From: Gigaspora margarita
Taxonomy: Eukaryota; Glomeromycota; Glomeromycetes; Diversisporales; Gigasporaceae
Direction of reading: 5' to 3'
Length of the DNA stretch: 64,000 bases
Assembly (NCBI GenBank): GCA_009809945.1
Contig: WTPW01002434.1
Location: 1 to 64,000, forward strand
A program made the translations under genes and the position numbers. Shown piece after piece: positions 11,616-23,813 of this stretch. Below the pieces are notes generated by a model. It saw only the letters and a program-made list of their open reading frames with translations. It was not told where the DNA came from and ran no database searches. Each line of letters starts with the position of its first letter. Positions within the stretch are counted from its first letter, which is position 1.

Positions 11616-12231
11616 TTATTAATATAATTAATTATTATTTCTTCATTTCTTCTAATTTCTATTTGCTTGCATAGTTAAAATTTTTATATTGCAATTTTAA
11701 TTGCACGAGTCTAAGATGAATGTATATAAATCAGATACAATATCGTTATTTATTAATGCATATATACATATTACATTTTGCATTTTATTATTTGATTGTA
11801 TGTATGTATATGTATATATATATGTGCATGTATAAAATTTTCAAAAGAGTATATACTCTTGTAATTAAATGTAAGTAAATTTTTAATAATAAATTTGTTA
11901 TAAAAGAAAATTTTTTTGAATTATCAATCTTAATTTTTGAAAATGTGGAGTATTATCAACTTCATATACTAATTGATGAGTATAAACAAAATAATTATGA
12001 ATTTCATGATATATCAAGAAGTCAAAAATTTTTATTATGGAATAGCATTACAACAAAAATTAATTTGAACATGTTTTCTCTATAGAGATAAAACTGTTAT
12101 AACAAATTCAATATATTAGTTAAAGAATATGAAGTAAAGATAAAAGCAAGGTCTCACCTTTAATATTTAAAAAAAAAAGTATTTCAATAATAATTAATAT
12201 TGTTACGTTACTTTTTTAGATAAGATTATAA

Positions 12232-12572
12232 GGGGTGCCTCATATTAAAAAAACCCATTTTGGCATATAGCTTATTTTGCAGATAATTGAGTTTAATCGT
12301 TTGTTTTGATTTTTGAACTGATCCGGGATTAAGCAAATTTTACAATTTTGATTGGTTAAAGATTACAGGCAACTATCGGGTAATCTTGTGATATGCTTGT
12401 CCTTAGGCAGACTCGTGTAATTTTTCTTTTACATTACCTCCATTTTTTATTATGCAAATCAACCTTCATTTATAATTGAAAAATATCAATCATGTCGAAA
12501 TTTACATGAATCTAATAAAAACTCATTTTTCAAAAAAATTACGAAATGGGCCGTTTTAATATGAGGCACTCC
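12232..12572. mobile_element. MITE of the GTGCCTCATATTAAAA family
   Basis: GGGGTGCCTCATATTAAAA at the left pairs with TTTTAATATGAGGCACTCC at the right. The interior (AATTGAGTTTAATCGTTTG, GATTTTTGAACTGATCC, GATTTTGATTGGTTAAA, TAATCTTGTGATRTG) is clearly homologous to 55,932-56,278 and more distantly to 44,392-44,692. The three copies have diverged termini. It is non-coding. Confidence 0.72.
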
Positions 12573-13561
12573 ATATGTTGAAAAAAAGCTCCAGAGTAAA
12601 TTAAACAAAAATAGTCATAAATATTACCACAAATTTTTTACGCATTTTGGAGAAAACCAGATTTATTTGTTTGTTTTGTTTGTTTTTTTTTTTATTTATT
12701 TACTATTACTAATTTAACTTGTTTTTTTTTAGTTAATGAATTCAATGAACAATATATGCAGAATTTAGCTTCACATTTTGCAAATTAATTCCTCCAGATA
12801 AAATATGACAACAAGCCAAATTAATTAACAACCACTACTTCCATATACACCTAGTCAACATCAACCTAGTAATTAAGTTTATCAAGCTTGCCAAGCCCAT
12901 GAAGATCTTTTAATACTACTGTAGATACTGTAGATATTAATGATAATATAAAGATAGGCACCATGCTCATGAATGCATACAAGCATGCATGCGCATGGTC
13001 TAAGCAATTTTATACTATTATGCCCATACAAAATTAGTTAAAATCCAAATATTATAAAATCTTTCTGTGGGGTTTTCGGTATTACAGAAAATCAGTATAG
13101 TTTGGGCAAGCTGATCAGTCTGTTACTAGGTGTAAAATACCCCAATTCTAAAAAACCAAACCTTAATAATATATAAAACCAAAGCAGTATGGTACGGATT
13201 TTAAAATGGGTATTTTGCACCTTTATAACATACTGATCTATTTTAATATAATAAGGGTATTTTACTTATCTATATAATCTTATCCTAAAATCTGTACCAT
13301 ACCAGTACCATATTGATCTGCTGTAATTCCTTATAATAAGGCAGAATGGGATAACGGTGCCGAATAATCCTTTTTTATGATGATAGTGCTGATTAATATA
13401 TTAGTAACGGGTGGCATTTTGGCTTCGCGACGCACTTACGTAATATCTGTGCATATGTATAAATAACATATAAAGACTAAGTATATTCATCATGAACTTT
13501 ATTTAAAAATAAGATGTTAATACCCGAAAATCCTGTTAATGATCATCATGATAAAAATTTG
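12573..13561. other. Intergenic DNA with CAGTATGGTAC-type repeats
   Basis: No gene is visible. Between 13,080 and 13,320 there are dispersed words (CAGTATGGTAC, TACCATACCAGTAC, GGGTATTTTGCACC) in both orientations. These recur at 14,960-15,190 and 29,120-29,160, so they form a diffuse degraded repeat. Confidence 0.4.
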
Positions 13562-14150
13562 TTAATTAGATATCTCACAATGGCTTACTATATTAAGTAG
13601 TTAATTTGCTTTACTGCAGTACTGCAGTAAAACTCGTGAATCCTGTTGATCATCATCACGACAAGTTTTTTTTTATATATGTTAAGCATTAGGAGATCAT
13701 TCACGATTTATATAGTGAGTAGGCTCCGCTAATAAGTTGTATGTATACAGGATCTTTCATTGATCGGATGACTCAGTAGTTGCTCGTGCGTAAAATTTTT
13801 TGATACTTTATAATCTGAGTTAATAGTTTCGTCAAGTGAAAAATAATTTTAGCATTCTCTATCAACTCTTCGGATTTGAGTATTCCTGTCTTTGGCTGAT
13901 CATAATAGATATTTCACAATGGCTTGCTATATTAAGTAATTAATTTGCTCTACTACTTGCAGTAAAACCTTGAAATAACCTGTGAATCCTGTTGATAATT
14001 GTTGTGCATTAGGAGATCTATATAGTGAGTAGATCCGCTAATAAGTTGCATGCATTCAGGATTTTTTGTATATGTTAGTTGATCGTGATGACTCAATAGT
14101 TGCTCGCGCGTGAAATTCTTTAATATATTATAATTCAAGTTAAAGCATTT
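13562..14150. repeat. Two-copy tandem duplication, about 345-bp period
   Basis: The block AGATATCTCACAATGGCTTA..TATATTAAGTAGTTAATTTGC with CTGCAGTAAAAC, GTGAATCCTGTTGAT, GCATTAGGAGATC, ATATAGTGAGTAG, CCGCTAATAAGTTG and GACTCARTAGTTGCTCG occurs at about 13,562-13,830 and again, in the same order, at 13,906-14,130. The copies differ by substitutions and indels. I see no coding pattern, so this looks like a duplicated intergenic segment. Confidence 0.75.
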
Positions 14151-15794
14151 TGTATAAAGGTTTCAAGTTCAAGAACAAGTGCAAGCATAAGTGCAAGTGC
14201 AAGAAGAAGAGCAAGAACAATTATTAAACATAAGGTCAATAAAAAATAGGAATATATTAGCAAATATTAAGAAAATTACATTCCACCAAAGATTTAGATG
14301 ATTAATTTTCCATTTTTCATAAATTTTTGGTTGGAATTTTTGCTGCCCGATAATCACTAATTTTTTCTGCGATTCTAAGTTTGTAGTTTTATGTTGATCT
14401 ATGAATTTTACAGGAGGGTCACCAAAATTCTGAGTCGGATGAGTCAGTCTAGGTCAGCGTTTAGCCCTAGTTGTTAGCAGGTTCTATAGCAAAATTATCA
14501 GCTGGGCATCTTTTACTTAATGAATGGATATGATTTATTGGTAAAATTTTTTATGATCTTGGGGCAAAATTGATCAATTCCGATCTAGCTAACCATGATT
14601 CCGATGCATACCGAAGCATTCCAACCTGGAATTTTGGGGACCCCCTGTATGAGTTGTTGATCTACCAACCAATAAAACTATTGTTATATCCAAAATGTGC
14701 TAAAACTAATATAGCAAATAAAGTAAAGAATCAAGTTATTATGCTTTAACGCTTTTTGATTGGTGATAAACCCATGATCAAAAAATAACAATGAGCAAGT
14801 TATGATCAAGAATGTCATCACAATTCAAATCCATTAACAATCATTTAATCATGACAGTATTGTGTGTCGATTTGTAACAAAATTTTTTTACGGTAAATCA
14901 TGAATCAACCAAAAATTGAGAGGTTACAGCAGATCGCATGGAATGAATGGAATATGGGTATTTTAAACCCCTTCTAATTATCTTAATACCGATCAGTATG
15001 GTACTGATGAGCAGATCAGTAAAATACAGGCTGATTTTTAAAACCTGTTCCATATCCTATATAATTAGCTGATGCTAATATATATAACACCGGATCAGTA
15101 TGGTTTTTAAAAATTCAGGTGTATTTTACTAATATGCTCCCCATACTATTTGATTTGTGAAAACACTAGTCGATACCATACCTGTACCAAGATCCATACA
15201 GAAATTTTTTTTACAGTAAATCACCACAATAATCAGTAAGTTTTGTTACAAAATTTTACCAATAAATTGTGATAGAAACTACAACTGTTAATTCCAATAC
15301 GAACTAACTCAAAACCATACTGCATTGGGATGTTTGATACACTATGAAAAATCATATCTATATGTGGTATTATATAAAATTCTAATAGGTCAGAATTTTA
15401 AATCCGGATAGCATTTATCCGAATAATTATCAGATATCCAGGTGATACCTATCTGGATTAAATTCGGATCCTACTTTATGATAATCCGAATCTGGATAAA
15501 TCCGAATTCAATTATTGAATCCGGATTCTATATGAGTACAAAGTGGCATCACTTTACTCATTACATTTATTTGAAATATACAAAATGTGAATAGGTTATT
15601 TAAAATATCTATCAAAATGAAATGCCAATTTTGAATTTAATAAATTAACAAGAAATGTGTCAGACAATGCAGTGAGCTATGCAAAACATAACTAATTTTT
15701 GTGTACCAAAAGATTAAGATCGAATTTATTGTAGGAAGTTCTATAGCAAATTAGTAAGTCTTTTTTAGTTGTTACTAGTTATTTGACCTGGATG
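14151..15794. other. Intergenic DNA, minor repeats
   Basis: No gene is visible. A GCAAGNNCAAGTGCAAG stretch sits at 14,175-14,215. CAGTATGGTAC words recur at 14,990-15,190. A cluster of ATCCGGATA/TATCCGAAT palindromic words lies at 15,395-15,530, probably a decayed MITE. Confidence 0.35.
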
Positions 15795-16030
15795 ACCCTT
15801 AAAGAATAGGATCGAAGAACTAATTATTATTATTATTATTATTATTATTATTTTTTATTTATTTATTCGACATTAAAAAATCGAATACTTTAATTAAAAT
15901 AATGATTAAATATTTTTTATAAAGGTCAGCCAGACCGGTTGACCAGATCAATGTTATTTTCTGCCAGGTCGTCCCAGAATCTTGGCATTGGTCTGTATTA
16001 TTAGATATAATTTATATCAAAAAAAATTCA
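15795..16030 (-). mobile_element. Retroelement 3' end with (AAT)n tail, copy 1
   Basis: Read on the minus strand, a segment with CTGGGACGACCTGGCAGAAA, GACCGGTCTGGCTGACC-type sequence and AATTAAAGTATTCGAT ends in an AAT microsatellite (ATT on the plus strand, 15,828-15,853). The same segment recurs at 25,300-25,530. A shared body with a simple-repeat 3' tail is typical of 5'-truncated non-LTR elements or SINEs. No protein is encoded in the part present. Confidence 0.5.
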
Positions 16031-16153
16031 GATTAACTAATTTTCCCTCCCAGTTCCTGTTGACAAAAGGAATCAAAATTAGTTTAGAAATTTTGATTCG
16101 ATCAAATAACGAAAGCACTGTTGAAAAAGTATAAAGATCAAATCGAACGTATC

Positions 16154-17113
16154 AGTCATAGGACATGTCCTTTCAACTGCTGTCTATAATAAAAATTATA
16201 ATAAAAACATATGAATTTACTATAGATATGAGTTAGAAGATTCTCTTTGATCTAACTTATTAACTTAAAATTAAATTTTTCGGAGATATAGAACAAGGGG
16301 AGAAGAAAAAATTGAGCTTAAAAATTGAATTAAAATTTCGCTGATTTTGCACAAAACGAAAATGTAACTTCGCCAAAAGCGAATATTTTCCGATTTTAAG
16401 ATGATGAGTACATGTAAAATCATGCTCTGAACAACTTTACTTAGTCGAAGAAAGTAGGTTACCTTGTAAGAAAAATGGGTTGTCTATGTGCTAAAGTTAA
16501 AATTTATCGTATTTCATAATACAACTTTTTTTCTTCTTAGGTAACCTACTTTGGGCTCTTAAACAAAGTTGTTCGGCATGTAACTTTACATCACATTTGA
16601 GATTGGGTCGCGTTTTTCGGCCTTTTACTAAGTGAAAAATGGGTTTAAAGTTGGAAAAAAAAATTTTTTCCAACTTTAAACCCATTTTTCACTTAGTAAA
16701 AGGCTGAAAAACGCGACCCAATCTCAAATGTTATGTATTATGAAATACAATAAATTTTAACTTTAGCACATAGACAACCCATTTTTCTTACAAGGTAACC
16801 TACTTTCTTCGACTAAGTAAAGTTGTTCAGAGCATGATTTTACATGTACCCATCATCTTAAAATCGGAAAATATTCGCTTTTGGCGAAGTTACATTTTTG
16901 TTTTGTGCAAAATCAGCGAAATTTTAATTCGATTTTTAAGCTCAATTTTTTCTTCTCTCCTTGTTCTATATTTCCGAAAAATTTAATTTTAAGTTAATAA
17001 GTTAGATCAAAGAGAATCTTCTAACTTATATCTATAGTAAATTCATATGTTTTTATTATAATTTTTATTATAGACAACATTTTGGCCATTTTTTAAGGAC
17101 ATATCCTATGACT
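16154..17113. mobile_element. 960-bp near-perfect palindrome (foldback element)
   Basis: Ends AGTCATAGGACATGTCC and GGACATATCCTATGACT. The arms run through matching blocks to a centre near 16,663 (TTGGAAAAAAAAATTTTTTCCAA). The left arm is longer because it holds an extra roughly 70-bp piece (about 16,520-16,590). This resembles the GTAACCTACTTT..AAAGTTGTTC segment of the right arm, in right-arm orientation. A short relative lies at 31,008-31,335. No ORF is supported: the 62-codon frame across the centre follows from the palindrome. Confidence 0.85.
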
Positions 17114-17479
17114 AGTATACTGTACTAAAATTTTGCAATGAGCTTTTTTAACAAAAAAAATTTTTTTGAAATTTTATATAGAAACATATATTTAAGAAAT
17201 GTATTTAATCCTTTCCATTTATTTATTATGATGACAGACGACTATATTTTTACTTGCTAATTGTTATATGCTTGCATATACCAATTATAAATCAATATTC
17301 TGTTTCACATAATCTACTGATCACGATAAAGTTATCCTATAGCGCCCATCAACCTAGCGGGCAGTGATATATAACTTATTTTTTTGGCCATCATTATAAG
17401 GTCTTTTTTGATTAATGTTTAGTATAATATTAAGTTTTTTTTCTTTTTTTTTTTTATCTGATGATTTGTTCTCAGACAC

Positions 17480-17522
<43 letters not shown>

Positions 17523-17540
17523 GTTATCTATATCATTCAA
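17114..17540. repeat. AT-rich DNA with (TTA)n microsatellite
   Basis: An uninterrupted TTA repeat of about 14 units spans 17,481-17,523. The rest of the stretch has no gene or repeat that I recognise. Confidence 0.8.
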
Positions 17541-18510
17541 TTTTGAGTCTGTGCAATTTAATGCTTTTGATTGGCCAGAACCAAAAAATGTGATTTGTGT
17601 GTGGGAATTCTATCTATTTTGGAGTTTTGGAAACTTCTAAGCAGAAATTATGTCGTTACAGTGAACTACCGATTTTTTGTATTCTGATGACATTTTGAAT
17701 TAAATTTACAATATTTTGAATATATTATTACGATCTATTGAATTATTTGAATTAAAGTAGTTAAAGTTACTGATAAACGCACATTTTAAGTTCCTATTAA
17801 TTAAAGTTATTAAATAACTTTAATTAATAGGAACTTAAATTTTAAGTTTCTATTAAAGTTAAATGTTTTGAATTCCTAATTGCATAATTATTTAATTCGC
17901 AATTACGATATAATACTGTACATTATTCTGAAATCTATCTATTTTATATTATATCTATATCTATCTGTCTTCTAAACCTTCTAATTAAGAGATTGTGCAT
18001 TTAAACGTTTTTGATTGGTCATATCCAAAAAATGTAACCTAAACGTGGGAAAAACTAACAGAAATACTTAAGGTAATTATTAAATCATTTTTTCTATCTA
18101 TCTTCTATCTTCTTTCTATTTTCTTTCTATCTAAATCTTCAAATTCAGAGTTTGTTCATTTAAGCGTTTTTGATTAGTCGAATCCAAAAAATGTGACCTA
18201 AACATAGGAAAAACTAACAGAAATACTTAAGGTAATTATTAAATTATTTTTTTTTCTATCTATCTTCTATCTTCTTTCTATTTTTCTTTCTATCTATCTA
18301 AATTTTCTAATTCAGAGTTTGTCCATTTAAGTGTTTTTGATTAGTCGAATCCGAAAAATGTGACCTAAATATGAAAAAAAACTAACAGAAATACATCAGG
18401 TAATTATTATATCATTTTTTAGTTATTATTATTATTAGAATCTTTTTTTTTATAATTAAATTCAGAGTTCGTATATTTTAATATATTTGATTAGTTGTTG
18501 GCGAATTACT
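17541..18510. repeat. Tandem repeat, about 165-bp unit, 4-5 copies
   Basis: The unit contains CATTTAAGCGTTTTTGATTR, GAATCCAAAAAATGTGACCT, GGAAAAACTAACAGAAATAC and a TCTATCTATCTTC pyrimidine tract. Clear copies start near 17,985, 18,140 and 18,315, with diverged partial copies near 17,545 and 18,460. No coding frame is conserved between copies. Confidence 0.8.
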
Positions 18511-18944
18511 TGCAATTGTTGATTGTTTGGTGATTACGTATTTATGGATTGTGCATTTTGGCTGTCTAATATTATATTATATTATATATAATCTAAAATA
18601 AATCGCACTTTGATCGACATAAGGCTGCATGTGATTGGTATTTTATTCTTTATTTGATTGGATAACTCAGTACACATGCACATGATATCATTCATATGTA
18701 ATCTATACCACTGTCCATTTAAAGGTGTGTGGGAAAATTTATTTTTAAATACAATTTTTTTATATCGATGTATTAATAACATAAGTTAAACTAATAGTAT
18801 ATAATTTAATTTTGGGTTTTTTGCCCATATTCCTGTATTTAAAAGTTAAAAACGTAATTGTGAAAAAATTTTTGGTAAGCCTAGCAATATTTTTTAAATT
18901 AATAAAAATAACATTTACACAAAAATAATTTTTTACTTTATACT

Positions 18945-19831
18945 ATCAGTCGGTCAGATTTTTTTATTTTTATTTTTATTTTTTTTGACTTCTGTAAATT
19001 AATGGGATAAAGTTCACATCTAAGATTAGGCCAGGCAAAGTTGATTTTTTATTTTGAATTATATGAATTTGACTTAAGTCAGTAGGTTGGATTTTTTTAA
19101 ATTTTTGTAAATTAATGGGATAATGTTCACATCTAAGATTTGGCCACAAGAAATTAATTTTTCGTTTTCATTACATAAAATCTGAAAACTTTGGTTGGTA
19201 TTCCTATTTTTTTTTCTTTATTTAATTCGCATTTAAAATTAGGCCAGGCAAAGTTGATTTTTTATTTTGAATTTACATGGAACCAAGAACTTAAGTTAGT
19301 AGGTTGGTTTTTTTTTAATTTGCTAAATTAATAGAATAATAAGATTTGGCCATACAAAGTTGATTTTTCATTTTTATTACACAAAATCTGAAAACTTCAG
19401 TCAGACAGTCTGATTTTTTTCTTTTTATTTAATTCACATTTAAGATTAGGCCAGGTAAAGTTGATTTTTCAGATTTTTTTTTTAATATAGTAAATTAATG
19501 GGATAATAAGATTTGGTCATGCAAAATTAATTTTTTATTTTTATTACACAAAATCTGAAAACTTCGTTCAGACAGTCCAATTTTTTTCTCTTTATTTAAT
19601 TCGCATCTAAGATTAGACCAGGCAAGTGATTTTTCATTTTGATTTATATGGATCTAAGAACTTAAGTTGGTAAGCAGTTTTTTTTATTTTTTTTAATTTC
19701 TGTAAATTAATGGGTAATGTTCACATTTAAGATTTGGTCACACAAAGTTAATTTTTCATTTTTATTATATGAAATCTGAAAACTTTGGTTGTGCAGTCTG
19801 ATTTTTTTCTCTTTATTTAATTCGCATCTAA
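18945..19831 (+). repeat. Dimeric satellite array, segment I
   Basis: A unit of about 220 bp is repeated. It consists of two related half-units: one with ATGTTCACATCTAAGATTTG GCCA and ATTACATAAAATCTGAAAAC, the other with TTCGCATCTAAGATTAGGCC and TTACATGGATCTAAGAACTT. Both share AAGTTRATTTTTCATTTT, showing that the satellite arose by duplication of an older unit of roughly 110 bp. Spacers are T-rich. The array is cut by the 824-bp element at 19,840. A tail of unrelated AT-rich DNA (18,511-18,944) precedes it and holds nothing recognisable. Confidence 0.88.
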
Positions 19832-19839
19832 GATTAGGC

Positions 19840-20663
19840 AGGACCCCTAAATGTATGCAAAAAACCTTTGTTGTACACTCAAACTAAATTTTTTAAAATT
19901 TTTGTCTATTTGTGTACAAAAATGAGCTTTTTGATAGAAAATTGGCTTGATCTTTGATGTACATTTAATTATTATTATTAAAAAAAGATTGGTGTACACT
20001 TACTAATTATGTTGAATTGGTATATCATACAGTATATAAGAGAGTTATACTAATTTCTCTACCAATTTTTGTTATTGGCCAATTAGAATGCAAGTTCTGG
20101 TATAATTTGATAATTAAAACAACAATTACTTTTTATGAAAAGTTACACTTATCACAAAACTTTGCCTAAGAAATCATCTTTTGTATACTAATAAAAAAAA
20201 TTTTTTGCAAAATTTTAGTACTGTATATTATTATTTACTAACTTTAATCCTAACTCTAACAAAGATGACATATTTAGAAGATAATATATAAATTAGCATA
20301 GATAATTCTGGGCAGTCAGACAATGGGAAGAAATTATAAAAAATATATATTCTGAAAAGTTTTGAATAAAAAATAAAAAATATAAATTACAAGCAAGATC
20401 AGGATAAAACTTTGAGAAAATATTCAAAAAATTCCAAAAGCAAACTTAAATATTTAAATCTTTATTGTACATTAGCTTAATAATAAATTTTGCATTATTG
20501 TACACTTTATTAAAGTATAAAAAACTTATATTAAACTTCTGTCATACATTAAATATATAGCTTTAAACCAATATATACTTCTATAATAAAATTTTCTTGT
20601 ACACCTATATAAGATTTGAAGACAAAGGTTTATATATATAACATATCAGTATTCAGGGGTCCT
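19840..20663. mobile_element. hAT-like element, AGGACCCCT termini, copy 1
   Basis: AGGACCCCTAAAT at the left and ATTCAGGGGTCCT at the right bound 824 bp. The flanking 8-mers GATTAGGC (19,832-19,839) and GATTAGAC (20,664-20,671) form a target duplication with one mismatch, inside the satellite. TGTACAC/GTGTACA words occur many times, probably subterminal binding sites. It pairs with the element at 23,814. No transposase is encoded. Confidence 0.85.
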
Positions 20664-20671
20664 GATTAGAC

Positions 20672-21287
20672 CAGACAAAGTTGATTTTTCATTTTGATTT
20701 ATATAGAACTAAGAACTATGATCAGTAGGTTGAATTTTTTTGTTTTTTTTTTAATTCGGTAAATTAATAGGATAATAAGATTTGGCCATGTGAAATTGAT
20801 TTTTCATTTTCATTACACAAAATCTGAAAACTTCAGTCAGGTAGTTCAATTTTTTTTTCTTTTTAATTCACATCTAAAATTAGGCCAGGCAAAGTAGATT
20901 TTTCATTTTGATTTACATGAATCTAAAAACTTAAGTTAGTAGATCAAATTTTTTTTATTTTCTGTAAATTAATGAGATAATGTTCACATCTAAGATTTAG
21001 CCATATAAAGTTAATTTTTCATTTTCATTTCATTAAATCTAAAAATTCAGTTGGGCAGTCTGTTTTTTTTTTTAATTCGCAACTGAGATTAGGTCAAGCT
21101 AAGTTAATTTTTTGTTTTGAATTACATAGATCTGAGAACTTAAATTATTAGATCATTTTTTTAATTTCTATAAATAAAGGGATAGTATTCACATCTAAGA
21201 TTTGGCCACACAAAGTTAATTTCTATTTTGATTATATAAAATCTAAAAACTTCAGTTGGACAGTCCAATTTTATTTTTCTTTATTTA
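20672..21287 (+). repeat. Dimeric satellite array, segment II
   Basis: Continuation of the same satellite after the hAT-like insertion, with alternating GGCCAGGCAAAGTWGATTTT and GGCCATATAAAGTTAATTTT half-units. It breaks off at TTTATTTACCCTATAAAAAA. Confidence 0.87.
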
Positions 21288-22224
21288 CCCTATAAAAAAC
21301 CCACCCAGATAGGTACATGTTTCTATAAAAAAGTACAGTGATCTGCAAAAGAGACTGGGTTTGCATGTGTGAATTCTGCATTGGCACGACTAAAATGTAC
21401 TGAATTTGACTGTTTGCCCAGACATTTTGGATCATAAATGGTGGGCTTCATATACTTTACTAAGCCAAAATTTACAGGTTTTGGTACACTCGAGGCACAC
21501 AAAAGTTCATGTACATATGGGGGTGAGTCAATAGAAATCAAGCAAATTTTTTATAATAAAATTTTTTTAAAACTTTGAACAAAAATAATTTAACAAATAT
21601 TTAATCAAATTTGATAAATTTTTTTTTAAATCAATTTTATAAACTTATAGAATTAATTTAAAAAAAAATTTATCAAATTTGATTAAGATTTTGTTAAATT
21701 ATTTTAATTTAAACTTTTAAAAAAAGTTACTAAAAAAATTTGCTTGATTTCTATTGACTCACCCCCATATATTTCTTTATGAGTTATAAATAAGAGTAAA
21801 CTCGATTAGCTAGAGTATAATACAATTGTGAAAGGTTGGTATTATAGCAAACATGCCTATGTTACAATTTTGCAAGGAATTTTTTTTTTAGGAATTAATG
21901 AGCTTTTCATAGACAATATTTTAAGATACTTAAAAAAAGTAGGTTGTTTTGAATTTTCATATTATATCTAATTCTCTGATTTTACTAGCCAAATGGGATA
22001 CACGTACCATTTAATACATGTAATTCAAACCAATGAGCCTATATGTGTCATCCTGAATACCATATAAAAAGCTTACACTTGCCATACTGGGCATGCATTA
22101 CATGCCAATATTAATCATTTATCACATACTATTCAATAAAATATACATATATGTGCTGAAGTACACATCTATTACAAACTTCTCCATGCTAAACTGTAAT
22201 ACCACCCAGACCACTTTTTTCATA
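21288..22224. other. Insertion of unclear type interrupting the satellite
   Basis: The satellite stops at 21,287 and resumes near 22,225. The intervening 0.94 kb starts CCTATAAAAAACCCACCCAG and ends CACTTTTTTCATAG, weakly inverted ends. Its first 200 bp, read on the minus strand, resemble part of the 8.0-kb element (a GTGCCAAAACCTGTAAATTT TGGCTTAGTAAA-type segment). It contains a complete small TA-flanked MITE. No gene is supported. Confidence 0.5.
21518..21768. mobile_element. TA-flanked palindromic MITE, TGGGGGTGAG termini
   Basis: TGGGGGTGAGTCAATAGAAA and the following CAAGCAAATTTTTT are mirrored exactly at the right end. TA stands at 21,516-21,517 and 21,769-21,770. The 251-bp element is almost wholly palindromic, centred near 21,645. 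A TA duplication suggests a Tc1/mariner-type mobiliser. It is non-coding. Confidence 0.8.
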
Positions 22225-23805
22225 GAGTTAATTCACATTTAAGATTAGGCAAGGGAAAGTTGATTTTTCATTTTTATTTACATGGTTCTGAGAATTTAAG
22301 TCAGTAGATTAGATTTTTTCTTTTTTTTAATTTCTTTAAATTACAGAATTAATAGGATAATGTTCACAACTGAAATTTGCCATACGAAGTTGATTTTTTA
22401 TTTTAATTACATGAAATATAAGAACTTTGGTCAGCATTCTAATTTTTATTTTTCTTTATTTAATTCGCATCTAAGATTAGGCCAAGCAAAGTTGATTTTT
22501 TGTTTTGATTTACATGGATCTAAGAACTTAAATCAGTAGATAAGATTTTTTTATTTTGTATTTATTTTGATTTTTGCAAATTAATGAAATAATGTTCACA
22601 TCTGAAATTTAGCCATGCAAAGTTTATTTTTCATTTTCATTACATAAAATCTAAAAACTTTGTTCTGACAGTCTGATTTTTTTTCTCTTTATTTAAATCA
22701 CATCTGAAATTAAACCAAGCAAAGTTGATTTTTTTTTTGATTTACATAGATCTAAGAACTTGAATTAGTAAATCAGGTGCTTTCTTTTATTTTTTTTATT
22801 TTTTAATTTTCATAAATTAATAGAATTATATTCACATCTAGGATTTGGTCATGCGAAATTGATTTTTGTTTTTATTACATAAATCTAAAAAGTTCTATTA
22901 GGCAGTCCAATTTTTTTTTCTTTTATTTAATTCATATCTATGATTAGGCCAGGCAAAGTTAATTTTTCATTTGAATTTACATTGATTTGTAGATCAGATT
23001 TTTTTTTAATTTCTGTAAATTAATGGGATAATATTCGCATCTAAAGTTTGGCCAGATGAAGTTAATTTTTGTTTTCATTATATTAAATCTGAAAACTCTG
23101 GTTGGGCAATCCATTTTTTTTTCTTTATTTAATTTGCATCTAAGATTAGGCCAGACAAAGTTAATTTTTCATTTTGATTTATATTGATTTGAGAACTTAA
23201 GTTAGTAGAGTTTTTTTTATTTTTTATAAATTAATGAGATAATGTTCACATCTAAGATTTGGCTATGCGAAGTTGATTTTTCATTATCATTACATAATAT
23301 CTAAAAACTTCAGTCAGCTGGCTGATTTTTTTTATTTATTTGATTCACATTTATGATTAAGCCAGACAAAGTTAATTTTTCATCTTGATTTACGTGGATC
23401 TGAGAACTTGAGTCAGTAAGACAGGAGTTTTTTTTAATTAATTTTTGTAAATTGATAAGATAATGTTCATATCTAAAACTTGGTTATGCAAATTGATTTT
23501 TCATTTTTATATATATAATCTGAAAACTTCAGTTGGGCATCTAAGATTAGACCAGACAAAGTTAATTTTTAGTTTTGAATTACGTGGATCAGAGAACTTA
23601 AGTTGATAAATTAGAATTTTTTTAATTTCTATAAATTAATAGGATAATATTCACATTTAAGATATGGCTACATGAAGTCAATTATTTGTTTTCATAACAT
23701 GAAATCTAAAACTTCAGTAAAATGGACCAATTTTTTTTTCACATTTAATATTAGACCAAAAAAAGATGATTTTTTGGGTTAAATTACTTTGAACTGAAAA
23801 CTTAA
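22225..23805 (+). repeat. Dimeric satellite array, segment III
   Basis: The longest uninterrupted run, about seven dimer units with the same two alternating half-units as segment I. Copies are well diverged from each other, so the array is old. It ends where the second 0.82-kb hAT-like element begins. Confidence 0.88.
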
Positions 23806-23813
23806 GTGTAGCT

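Noticed and set aside
13170..15190. A possible element bounded by CAGTATGGTAC words
   Set aside because: The words recur in both orientations at several places, but no consistent pair of ends or target duplication could be fixed.
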